This document shows, one piece after another, positions 1 to 6,895 of a DNA stretch of 64,000 nt. Each line of letters starts with the position of its first letter. The first letter of the stretch is position 1. The translations under genes were made by a program, and so were the position numbers. Under the pieces are notes generated by a model. That model ran no database searches and had not been told where the DNA came from. It saw only the letters and a program-made list of their open reading frames with translations. Source of the stretch: Saprospiraceae bacterium (GTDB lineage: Bacteria; Bacteroidota; Bacteroidia; Chitinophagales; Saprospiraceae); contig JANQPA010000122.1 of assembly GCA_028285545.1 (NCBI GenBank), forward strand, positions 62,001 through 126,000, read 5' to 3'.

Positions 1-937
1 CAGCAGCCATGGTGCTCAAGCCTATACCTGTCAAATCCTTATTTAAATCAGTTTTTCGTTTGTAAGGATCAATTTTATCTATCGCTTTAGCAATGGCCAG
101 TGATTCAATACTTGTAATCATTAAAATGGTCAATACCGTAGTCCAGAATTCTATCTTATCAATTTTACCAAAATTGGGATACATTATTGAGTCCATGATA
201 TTATTGGGTATATCCAATAATAAATCGGGGCCTACTTTATAAGCCTTACCAAAAAATGCGAGAGTATGCTGGTCAAAAAAGTTGAAAGCATACACAAAGG
301 GAATTGAAAGGGCAATAACCCACATAGGGGTAGGCAAAAGGTGGAAAAAACGATAACTAATCTTTGAATGGAATAACAATAATAGTAATCCTATCAGTGA
401 AATGATAACTACAAAGGGATTTGCTTTGGGTAAATACAACACTGCATCAATAAGATTTTGTATGATGCTAGGGCTTCCGGAATAGGTGCCCAGGGCTACA
501 TGAATTTGTTTTGCAAAAATGATAATTCCGATGGCTGCCAACAGGCCATGAATCACAGAAGAATGAAAAACATCCGCCAAACTTCCCAATTTGAGTAAGC
601 CCAATAAGACCTGAATTCCTCCTGAAACGACTACTGCGGCTAAAACATAATTAAAGGCTTGCCCCGAGCCATCATCCATTAGGGTGATCCCTAAAAGTAT
701 TACGGCTATGACTCCTTTTGCAGGACCATTGACTGAAATATGACCACCTCGATAAAGGGTTGTTACCACACCACCAACAATTGCTGAAAGAATGCCTGAC
801 ATTGCAGGCGCACCCGCTGCTAAAGCAATACCTAAAGAAAGAGGTAAGGCAATCAAGGCCACACTTATTGCTGCTATTAAATCACTTTGCCAATTTTCTA
901 TTAACCCCTGAATACCCTTTTTTGGTGAAATTTCCAT
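1..937 (-). CDS. SulP family inorganic anion transporter (partial)
   Basis: The gene starts at an ATG at 937 and runs off the left edge, so only the first 312 residues are seen. It reads as an inner-membrane anion permease of the SulP (sulfate/bicarbonate) family. The N-terminus has the family pattern: a short cytoplasmic lead (MEISPKKGIQ), then DLIAAISVALIALPLSLGIA and a GAPAMSGILSAIVGG segment, followed by several hydrophobic helices. The C-terminal STAS domain would lie outside the window. Which anion it carries cannot be told. The start was chosen as the first ATG before the conserved region. It is monocistronic as far as visible. Confidence 0.9.
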   Translation of the reverse strand, partial: MEISPKKGIQGLIENWQSDLIAAISVALIALPLSLGIALAAGAPAMSGILSAIVGGVVTTLYRGGHISVNGPAKGVIAVILLGITLMDDGSGQAFNYVLAAVVVSGGIQVLLGLLKLGSLADVFHSSVIHGLLAAIGIIIFAKQIHVALGTYSGSPSIIQNLIDAVLYLPKANPFVVIISLIGLLLLLFHSKISYRFFHLLPTPMWVIALSIPFVYAFNFFDQHTLAFFGKAYKVGPDLLLDIPNNIMDSIMYPNFGKIDKIEFWTTVLTILMITSIESLAIAKAIDKIDPYKRKTDLNKDLTGIGLSTMAA

Positions 938-1453
938 CTGTTTGTCTACCCTTTGTTTTTAAAATGTCTTGCCCGGTTAAAGATGATAAAATAGTAAATA
1001 TTCGGAATTATTTGGAAATCATGGCAAAAGATGTTTTTGCTTGTATTCGCAAAACGGGAAAAAGAAAGGAATGACGACCATTTTCCTCAATTATTAAACA
1101 AGACATTTTTTTATGAATGATCAGCAGCTTTCCCTGTGGATATTTCTGATAAAAAATCTCACAAGATAGAAAATAATTGTAAAACACTATAATTTAATAG
1201 TAAAACTATGCTTAATTAAAGTAATTTAATTTTTTTTCAGAAAAATAGTGAACAAAACTAAAATAATGGTGTTACCTTGAGTTGTAATAGTATAGCTATT
1301 ATTTTTTGACCTAAAAGGCGCATTAATCATTATCCTAAGCTTTTTATTAAGTATTCTCTTTTAAAGAAGCAGCCTCTTTTGAGCTAATTAGTGGAACATA
1401 ATACTGGAGAAATTAGCAGCTCATATCAAATGTAATAGCATTGTTGAAATAAC
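938..1453. other. Intergenic region, no supported gene
   Basis: AT-rich sequence upstream of the SulP gene, with no convincing reading frame. A short imperfect hairpin followed by a T run lies near 1285-1308. An open frame on the plus strand at 760-1074 is antisense to the SulP start and is not supported. Confidence 0.5.
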
Positions 1454-1621
1454 ATGGAGTATCAATTTAATCACCATTATAAAACAATTCAAAACATGAA
1501 AAAGGAAAACAATTCACCTACACTTCTTAAGGTCATTAAAACTTTATTTAAGCCAAAGAAAACTACTCAAAAGAATGGCCGACCAAAACGTGACCCACGT
1601 TGGATGTATAGAAATGATTAA
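1454..1621 (+). CDS. Possible small basic protein, 55 aa
   Basis: A short frame of 55 codons, or 41 codons if it starts at the in-frame ATG at 1496. The product is lysine/arginine-rich and ends in NGRPKRDPRWMYRND. It has no signal peptide or membrane segment. It lies alone in an 830-bp gap. I do not recognise a family. The charged, non-repetitive composition makes it more protein-like than its surroundings, but translation is unproven. Confidence 0.3.
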   Translation: MEYQFNHHYKTIQNMKKENNSPTLLKVIKTLFKPKKTTQKNGRPKRDPRWMYRND

Positions 1622-1708
1622 GAGAAAGTAATCTGGATTTATAAATCCTTGCAGAATAGAAAAGTTACTCAACTAAAGAAATGAATGACTGGTTATGTGA
1701 CCCCTGAT

Positions 1709-1737
1709 CTGGCACCACGTTGAATAGATGGTGCCAG
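1709..1737. repeat. Inverted repeat between small ORF and pirin gene
   Basis: Perfect 9-bp arms CTGGCACCA / TGGTGCCAG around an 11-nt loop. It lies downstream of both the plus-strand small ORF and the minus-strand pirin gene. Neither side has a good T run, so it is a weak terminator candidate. Confidence 0.4.
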
Positions 1738-1767
1738 AATTCAGTTAGTGGTATCTTGAAAGTCTCT

Positions 1768-2649
1768 TTATTTTTTATATTCTGGAAAAGGAATATAGGT
1801 ATCATCACCAGGCACTTTAGGGAATTTTTTATTTTTCCAATCTTCCCTGGCTTTCTTTAATCTATCTTTATTGTGTGATACAAAATTCCACATTAAGAAG
1901 CGTTCTTCAGGTAATGGTTCTCCACCGAAAAGCAAAATTTGAGTTCCTTTATCGAGACAAATTTCACATTGTTCATTCATCTTACTTATAAGCATTTGCC
2001 CGGCATTAATTTGTTGCTCTTCATCCCTTATAGATCCTTTTACAATAACGAATGCAACTTCCCCTTTCAATTTTCCATTTAGGTTTAAAGTGGTTTCTTG
2101 ATCTGTAAATATATCGACCATAAACATGGGAGAGTATCCCTGTAGAGGAGATGATTTTCCAAAGCCACTTCCTGCAACAAGCTTAATCGTCAATGGACCT
2201 GACTTCCAGGTTGGGATATCTTCATTGGGAATAAAATCAAATTTTGGATCCATCTCTTCCTTTTCTTTGGGCAAAGCAACCCATATTTGATATCCGTGCA
2301 GCATAAATTCATCACCACCTCTATTTTTTAATGGGGTCCTTTCGGTATGAGCAACCCCTTTTCCTGAAGTCATAAAGCCTACATCTCCTGGACCTATAAT
2401 TTTTACACTTCCGGTACTATCTCTATGTTCAATTTCTCCTTCAAATAAATAGGTTAAAGTACATAAACCAATATGTGGATGTTGATCTACATCCATATAA
2501 TTACCATTTCCAACTTTTGAGGGCCCCATGTGATCAATAAAAGTGAAAGGCCCTACTTGACGTTTTTTCCTAAATGGCAATAATCTTCCGACAATGAATT
2601 GTCCAAGATCGGTTTGCCGTTCGTCAACCAAAAGTTTATTATTAGCCAT
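1768..2649 (-). CDS. Pirin family protein
   Basis: 293-residue cytosolic bicupin of the pirin family. The N-terminal cupin carries the signature region FTFIDHMGP at residues 37-45, then HPHIGLCTLTYLFEGEIEHRDS at about 57-79, which supplies the metal-binding histidines and glutamate. It continues with GDVGFMTSGKGVAHTER. Pirins bind Fe(II), and some have quercetin 2,3-dioxygenase activity, but the physiological role in bacteria is often unknown. The length matches the family. The nearest minus-strand genes upstream are tRNAs, so it probably has its own promoter. A short plus-strand frame overlapping its start is a shadow. Confidence 0.93.
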   Translation of the reverse strand: MANNKLLVDERQTDLGQFIVGRLLPFRKKRQVGPFTFIDHMGPSKVGNGNYMDVDQHPHIGLCTLTYLFEGEIEHRDSTGSVKIIGPGDVGFMTSGKGVAHTERTPLKNRGGDEFMLHGYQIWVALPKEKEEMDPKFDFIPNEDIPTWKSGPLTIKLVAGSGFGKSSPLQGYSPMFMVDIFTDQETTLNLNGKLKGEVAFVIVKGSIRDEEQQINAGQMLISKMNEQCEICLDKGTQILLFGGEPLPEERFLMWNFVSHNKDRLKKAREDWKNKKFPKVPGDDTYIPFPEYKK

Positions 2650-2979
2650 AATTTTTATTTTAATCCAGTTATTTCTTGTTTCCTTTTATCGAGGCTTTTA
2701 TTTTCAATATTACATCAAGATTGAGAAGATAATCGATACTTATAATTTTTTCCAGAGTGGGGATATATATCTTGTCTAAATTCAAAAATTGTTTCTAGAT
2801 ATATCACCTTACAGATTTGAAGTGAAAAACGGAAAGGTCATCAAAATTACATCAAAAAAACATGAAAAAAATAGCTTGAGTGATTTGGATAGCAATAATG
2901 AAGTTTAATAGGAAGGTGTCCTATCAGAATAAGGTAGGGGCATTGAAAACCAACTTGTAATAGTTGGTTAAATTATTTG
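2650..2979. other. Intergenic region with tRNA-array terminator
   Basis: 330 bp between the pirin start and the last tRNA of the array. No gene is supported. Its right part holds the hairpin described at 2944-2969. Confidence 0.5.
2944..2969 (-). terminator. Probable terminator of the tRNA array
   Basis: On the minus strand, 10 nt after tRNA-Ser(UGA), the arms AACCAAC and GTTGGTT form a hairpin followed by a short T-rich run (TTTTC). The position just past the last tRNA suggests it ends the array transcript. The T run is short, so this is moderate. Confidence 0.5.
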
Positions 2980-3062
2980 CGGAAACTAAAGGAATCGAAC
3001 CCTCATCCCTGAAGATGGCCCGGATTTCAAATCCGGTTACGCACCATTGCGTGCTAGCTTCC
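2980..3062 (-). tRNA. tRNA-Ser(UGA)
   Basis: Minus-strand cloverleaf. Acceptor GGAAGCT pairs with AGTTTCC (one G-U). The D stem is GCAC/GTGC. The anticodon stem is CCGGA/TCCGG around loop TTTGAAA, anticodon TGA. A long variable arm (CATC/GATG) gives the class II form expected of serine tRNA. The T loop is TTCGATT and the discriminator is G. CCA is not encoded. The T stem has two G-U pairs, so it is weaker than usual. Confidence 0.8.
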
Positions 3063-3068
3063 AGTTAG

Positions 3069-3144
3069 AGGCACTAAAGAGAATCGAACTCTTATTAAAC
3101 TGGGTTTGCAATCCAGCCCCGAAACCAATATTGGGTATAGTGCC
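3069..3144 (-). tRNA. tRNA-Cys(GCA)
   Basis: Acceptor GGCACTA/TAGTGCC and T stem AAGAG/CTCTT are perfect. The anticodon loop TTGCAAA gives GCA. The discriminator is T, which is the identity base of cysteine tRNA. The top anticodon-stem pair is an A-C mismatch. CCA is not encoded. Confidence 0.8.
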
Positions 3145-3148
3145 ATAT

Positions 3149-3312
3149 TGTGGCATCTCATAACTTCTACCTGTCGGTCGAAAAGTTCTGAGCTGCCAAA
3201 TAATTTTCTTTTTGAGGGGTGATTTTTAAGAAAAATGAAATTTTTTCTTAAAAATCACCCCTCAAAAAAATAATATTGGTTGATGAATCTGCCTCAGGCG
3301 AATCCGTCAACT
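3149..3312. repeat. Palindromic element, copy 1 (inside tRNA array)
   Basis: A long hairpin element between tRNA-Cys and tRNA-Ser(GCU). The core arms begin GAGGGGTGATTTTTAAG and end CTTAAAAATCACCCCTC. They are flanked by a GCCAAATAATTTTC side and an AATAATATTGGTTGATGAA side, so the inverted pairing extends outward through GCCAA/TTGG. The left end carries the CTCATAAC motif shared with copies at 29809-29942 and 57699-57856. The core stem differs in sequence from the other copies but stays fully paired. Confidence 0.85.
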
Positions 3313-3317
3313 TCTAG

Positions 3318-3401
3318 CGGAAGTCGGAGTATTCGAAACCCATTCCCGAAAGAACCCATTGGTTAGCAACCAAGTCTAGCACCCTGGCTAGTTCAACTTC
3401 C
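3318..3401 (-). tRNA. tRNA-Ser(GCU)
   Basis: Acceptor GGAAGTT/GACTTCC. D stem CTAG/CTAG. Anticodon loop TTGCTAA gives GCT. A long variable region marks class II. T loop TTCGAAT, discriminator G. One mismatch in the T stem. CCA is not encoded. Confidence 0.75.
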
Positions 3402-3406
3402 AATTG

Positions 3407-3475
3407 CACAGCCACAAAGAATCGAACTTTGTCCTACGGGGTTGGAATCCGTTTGGCTACCATAGCCTTAGCTGC
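3407..3475 (-). tRNA. tRNA-Trp(CCA), short
   Basis: Acceptor GCAGCTA/TGGCTGT has two G-U pairs. Anticodon loop TTCCAAC gives CCA. T stem CAAAG/CTTTG is perfect and the discriminator is G, as expected for tryptophan. It is only 69 nt long because the D loop is shrunken (stem GCT/AGC around about 5 nt). The top anticodon-stem pair is mismatched. It may be degenerate. Confidence 0.65.
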
Positions 3476-3481
3476 GTATCG

Positions 3482-3555
3482 TACGCCCGGTGGAACTCGA
3501 ATCCACACTACACAGGGCTTAAACCTGATGCCTCTGCCAATTGGGCTACGGGCGT
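3482..3555 (-). tRNA. tRNA with leucine anticodon UAA, short variable loop
   Basis: Perfect acceptor ACGCCCG/CGGGCGT and T stem GTGGA/TCCAC. The D arm is a normal class I shape. The anticodon loop TTTAAGC gives TAA, which reads UUA (Leu). Discriminator A. The variable region is only about 6 nt. Bacterial leucine tRNAs normally carry a long class II variable arm, so the leucine assignment rests on the anticodon alone. Confidence 0.75.
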
Positions 3556-3563
3556 AAATTTTG

Positions 3564-3635
3564 TGGTAACGGGTTGATTCGAACAACCGTCTCCTGGGCT
3601 TCAACCAGGTGCTAGGCCAACTCAGCTACGTCACC
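3564..3635 (-). tRNA. tRNA-Phe(GAA)
   Basis: Acceptor GGTGACG/CGTTACC, perfect T stem GGTTG/CAACC with loop TTCGAAT, and perfect anticodon stem CCTGG/CCAGG with loop TTGAAGC, anticodon GAA. Discriminator A. Positions 37-38 are GC rather than the usual AA. CCA is not encoded. Confidence 0.85.
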
Positions 3636-3640
3636 CTATG

Positions 3641-3716
3641 TACGGATGGAAGGATTTGAACCTTCAAAATCTTCCGGGCCTAAACCGGACGGCTTTGCCT
3701 ATTTGCCCACATCCGC
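3641..3716 (-). tRNA. tRNA with leucine anticodon UAG, short variable loop
   Basis: Acceptor GCGGATG/CATCCGT, T stem GAAGG/CCTTC with loop TTCAAAT, perfect anticodon stem TCCGG/CCGGA with loop TTTAGGC, anticodon TAG (reads CUA, Leu). Discriminator A. The variable region is about 7 nt, again class I in shape, unlike normal bacterial leucine tRNA. Confidence 0.75.
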
Positions 3717-3734
3717 ATAGTATTTCCATAAAAC

Positions 3735-3768
3735 AAAAAAGCCCCTTGAAATCAACCAAGGAGCTTTT
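3735..3768 (-). terminator. Intrinsic terminator inside the tRNA cluster
   Basis: On the minus strand the arms AAAAGCTCCTTG and CAAGGGGCTTTT (one G-U) are followed by a T-rich run. It lies between tRNA-Asp and tRNA-Leu(UAG), so tRNA-Asp may be a separate transcript from the seven tRNAs downstream. Confidence 0.65.
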
Positions 3769-3883
3769 GTATATCTCAACGAATTAATTAGTTTCGTTTA
3801 CATAAATATCGCCCCTGGCTGATCAGTGACCAACTAAAAGAACAGAGCGATAAATATTGATTTTGATCCATTTTTAATTTTTG

Positions 3884-3959
3884 CGGTCTATCCCGGAATC
3901 GAACCGAGCTGATACGCTACCGTGACAAGGTAGTGGCCACCCTTGCAGCCCCATAGACC
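3884..3959 (-). tRNA. tRNA-Asp(GUC)
   Basis: Perfect acceptor GGTCTAT/ATAGACC and anticodon stem CTACC/GGTAG. The loop TTGTCAC gives GTC. T loop TTCGATT, discriminator G as expected for aspartate. It is first in the array and separated from the rest by 167 bp and a terminator. CCA is not encoded. Confidence 0.88.
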
Positions 3960-4037
3960 AACGTGCATTAACAATACAATCCTATTATTGGAAAAGTTCC
4001 TTTAATCTTACAAACTCTCTTGCTTCTCTCTACTAAT

Positions 4038-4168
4038 TCATATTTTTTCTATCAAAATATGATGAATGGTTTTAATCCCATCCACCTAATTACCCTTTCG
4101 AATATTTTAATTGGGGCTGTGCTGATTATTGTCTCGATTAACAGTATGAATCATTACTGCTGGAAGTG
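4038..4168 (-). pseudogene. Duplicated 3' tail of the M20 peptidase gene
   Basis: About 130 bp that closely match the last 43 codons of the M20 peptidase gene at 5307-6830, by eye about 85-90% identical without gaps. In the matching frame it reads PAVMIHTVNRDNNQHSPN and then meets stop codons, so it is a dead fragment. It lies directly after the 3' end of the cyclase gene, so the cyclase sits between a full peptidase gene and a copy of its tail. The stretch from 4169 upstream is cyclase sequence, so the duplication is truncated there. Confidence 0.85.
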
Positions 4169-4173
4169 GTTTC

Positions 4174-5265
4174 TCAAACGGTATACAACAAAACCTTTTG
4201 TTGTTTTCCCCGAAGTACCATATTCCCGATTCTTTGCGGATTAAATAAATGTGGTTTTAGTGAGAGTTTATCCAGTAAGAATTTTGATAGCAAAATGTTG
4301 ACTCCCAACTCATTGCATTTTGATTGAATACGGGCTGCTGTATTGAGTACGTCTCCAGAAAAAACGATATCCCGTTTCACCACACCAACTTCACCAGCCA
4401 TGACATTACCATAATGCAAACCTGCCTTGAATTCGGGAGTGATGCCGTCATAATTTTTTTTATAGTAAGCATTTTTCTGGCGGAGCGCCAATTGAGCTTC
4501 AAAAAAACATTGTATACAATTGGCATTTTCAATGCCATTATTCATTTTCCAACTGACCACAATCTCATCGCCAACATATTGATAAATTTCACCTTTTGCG
4601 TAAATAATGGCGGGAGTAACATCTTTGAAAACATCTTTAATAAAATTGAAATATCGCTCTTCTCCTAATTTTTCCGCAATGGTCGTAGAAGAACGAAGGT
4701 CAAGGAACATGAATATTCGTTCCTCTCGTTTTGGTTGAAAATATCTCCCTAGTAAAAAGGAGAGGAAAATCCCCGGACCATATTTATCATTGACTTGTAA
4801 TACAATCAGTGTGGCTAATACTATGATTAACCAGAATATGAAATTGTAAAATGTATTTATCTCAAAAAGGCTAATCACAGCTCTCTCCCAAACCTTGGGT
4901 TCAAAGAAATAAAGCCCTAATGCATGACTATATTGATATAGCCCCATTAGTGTATCAACGGTTAAATATATCAAGCAGTAGGACCAAAATATATTGATTA
5001 AAGCAGCTCCGTAATTTTTGTTTCTTAACCACCTTTCCCAAAGTAATACTTCTCCACTTCCGCCAATAATGCCCGCTAATACTCCTGTTAAGATGCTACC
5101 AAATAGAAAAACTGTTACATCAAGATCACCCAAGTCACAGTTGAAATCCTTTAGTGTTGTGTATCCGATAAAAAATTGAGATACTGAAATGATTGTCCAG
5201 GCCACCGTTATCCAAAAGATTTTCACTACCTGGTTTTTAATTTTATTAGAGGTGGAAGGGTCCAT
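4174..5265 (-). CDS. Membrane adenylate/guanylate cyclase (class III)
   Basis: 363 residues. The N-terminal 175 residues hold about five hydrophobic helices, making an inner-membrane anchor or sensor. A cytoplasmic class III nucleotidyl cyclase domain follows. Visible motifs are IFMFLDLRSSTTIAEKLG with metal-binding Asp189, YQYVGDEIV with the second metal Asp at 233, AGLHYGNVMAGEVG, and NTAARIQ (308-314), which supplies the transition-state Asn and Arg. The product is probably cAMP, but substrate choice cannot be fixed. A paralogue lies at 13933-14973. Its end abuts the duplicated M20 tail, and the M20 gene lies 41 bp upstream on the same strand. Confidence 0.9.
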   Translation of the reverse strand: MDPSTSNKIKNQVVKIFWITVAWTIISVSQFFIGYTTLKDFNCDLGDLDVTVFLFGSILTGVLAGIIGGSGEVLLWERWLRNKNYGAALINIFWSYCLIYLTVDTLMGLYQYSHALGLYFFEPKVWERAVISLFEINTFYNFIFWLIIVLATLIVLQVNDKYGPGIFLSFLLGRYFQPKREERIFMFLDLRSSTTIAEKLGEERYFNFIKDVFKDVTPAIIYAKGEIYQYVGDEIVVSWKMNNGIENANCIQCFFEAQLALRQKNAYYKKNYDGITPEFKAGLHYGNVMAGEVGVVKRDIVFSGDVLNTAARIQSKCNELGVNILLSKFLLDKLSLKPHLFNPQRIGNMVLRGKQQKVLLYTV

Positions 5266-5306
5266 ACTTTATTTAATCAATCATGAAAATTTAAACACAA
5301 TCTAAG

Positions 5307-6830
5307 TCATAATTTTTCTATCAAAATACGATGAATGGTTTTGATTCCATCCACGTAATTACCAATTCGAATATTTTCATTCGGACTGTGCTGATTGTTA
5401 TCTCGATTAACAGTAGGAATCATTACCGCTGGAACACCTAATTCAGTAACAAAAGGAGAAATGGGAATACTCCCTCCGGATGTCCGCTGCTTGACGGGTG
5501 GTTCTCCAAATGCTTTGACTAGCGCCCGATCTAACCATAATCCTACTTCAGAATTAAAATCAGTTCGAAAGGCGAGATATGAAGTACTGCTATTAAATTG
5601 GCAGATTCGGTCATATTTAGCACGTTCTCGAGAATTGGGTTTACGATCAATGACATAATACCCCTGATCCACAATATGGTCCCGCACCAAATTAATTAGC
5701 TGATCCGGATCACTTTCCAAAACCAGTCGGATATCAATCTCAGCGATTGCAACTGAAGGTACGATGGTGCGCGCTTCATCACCTACCCAACCAGAACGGA
5801 AACCCCTAACATTGAGTGATGGATATTGTAGGGATTCCTGATAGGTAGGTGCCACTCCCGTTCCTTTTGCAACACCTAGTTGTTTGTAGTTGATATAAGC
5901 CTCATCATCAGGTACGGCATCCAGTACTTTTTTGACCTCATCACTTATTTCAATACCATCATAAAATCCAGGGATGGTCACTCGCTCTCTTTCATCCTTC
6001 ATGCTGGCAATAAGCTGTGACAAACGCACTGCTGGATTGGGTGCCCAATTGCCATAATGACCACTGTGCTGTGGAAAAATAGGACCAAAAACCTTGAGTG
6101 TTATATCAGAAATGCCTCGTGCACCAAAGGTAAGGGTAGGTCTATTGGCAATATGGCGAGGACCGTCAAATATGATGAGCATATCAGCAGCCAGTGCGGC
6201 TTTATAATCTTTTACAGCCTGAGGTAAATTGGGAGATCCCATTTCTTCTTCAAAATCCATGATGACTTTCATATTGTAATTGGGCTTCTCATCACGATCA
6301 TTGAGGATATCCATGGCAGTCAAAAACATATTGACAGCTCCCTTGGAATCAGATGTGCTACGTGCAAAAATGCGCCATTCGGGGTCAATATTATCTCCTT
6401 CAAGTAAATCCCAGTCGATTTTATTCCAGCCGCCTTCTGGGTCTTTTTCTTTCAAGGTTGCCTGATAGGGGTTTTCCTGGAACCAAAAGGAGGGGTCCAC
6501 AGGTTGTCCGTCTACTTGCAAATAGATTAAAACGGTTTGTGCATTGGGTGTGGTTGTTTTCCTTTCGGCTAATAGAAGTGGAGCTCCAGGTGTTTCCAGT
6601 CTTTGGTTGGTAAATCCTCGTTTGGCAAAATGTTGCTCACACCATTGGACATTGCGCTCAATTTCTTTAGGAAAATGGGCATCATTGGGGATAGATAATA
6701 AGTCTTTTAGTTGAGGGAAAGAAGCTTTTGCATAGTCCCAATACATTTTATCCTGGTTGGATTGCGCCTGACAAATTAAAGGGAGCAAACAACAAGTGGT
6801 AAGAATAAAAAGTAGTTTGAATTTTTTCAT
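5307..6830 (-). CDS. M20 family metallopeptidase, secreted
   Basis: 507 residues with a signal peptide (cleavage near CQAQ). The M20/ArgE/DapE fold is shown by ARSTSDSKGAVNMFL (bridging Asp), MDFEEEMGSPN (catalytic and metal glutamates), IIFDGP and NQHSPNENI near the C-terminus (last metal His). It most likely cleaves dipeptides or acylated amino acids in the periplasm. The first metal motif, usually HxD, here reads QVD at 105-107, so a usual ligand is replaced by glutamine. The start gives an intact signal peptide. It is followed by the cyclase gene and by a copy of its own tail at 4038-4168. Confidence 0.9.
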   Translation of the reverse strand: MKKFKLLFILTTCCLLPLICQAQSNQDKMYWDYAKASFPQLKDLLSIPNDAHFPKEIERNVQWCEQHFAKRGFTNQRLETPGAPLLLAERKTTTPNAQTVLIYLQVDGQPVDPSFWFQENPYQATLKEKDPEGGWNKIDWDLLEGDNIDPEWRIFARSTSDSKGAVNMFLTAMDILNDRDEKPNYNMKVIMDFEEEMGSPNLPQAVKDYKAALAADMLIIFDGPRHIANRPTLTFGARGISDITLKVFGPIFPQHSGHYGNWAPNPAVRLSQLIASMKDERERVTIPGFYDGIEISDEVKKVLDAVPDDEAYINYKQLGVAKGTGVAPTYQESLQYPSLNVRGFRSGWVGDEARTIVPSVAIAEIDIRLVLESDPDQLINLVRDHIVDQGYYVIDRKPNSRERAKYDRICQFNSSTSYLAFRTDFNSEVGLWLDRALVKAFGEPPVKQRTSGGSIPISPFVTELGVPAVMIPTVNRDNNQHSPNENIRIGNYVDGIKTIHRILIEKL

Positions 6831-6895
6831 CTGTTTGGTGAATTATGGATGAGGAAAATAAAAAGTTTGTCACAATTAATAAAAGAAGAGGATTG

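Noticed and set aside
3788..3871. A 27-codon minus-strand frame between tRNA-Asp and the terminator
   Set aside because: Too short, no family, and it lies in a tRNA transcript.
4020..4244. Open frame on the plus strand over the duplicated peptidase tail
   Set aside because: It is antisense to the pseudogene fragment and cyclase end and has no protein family.
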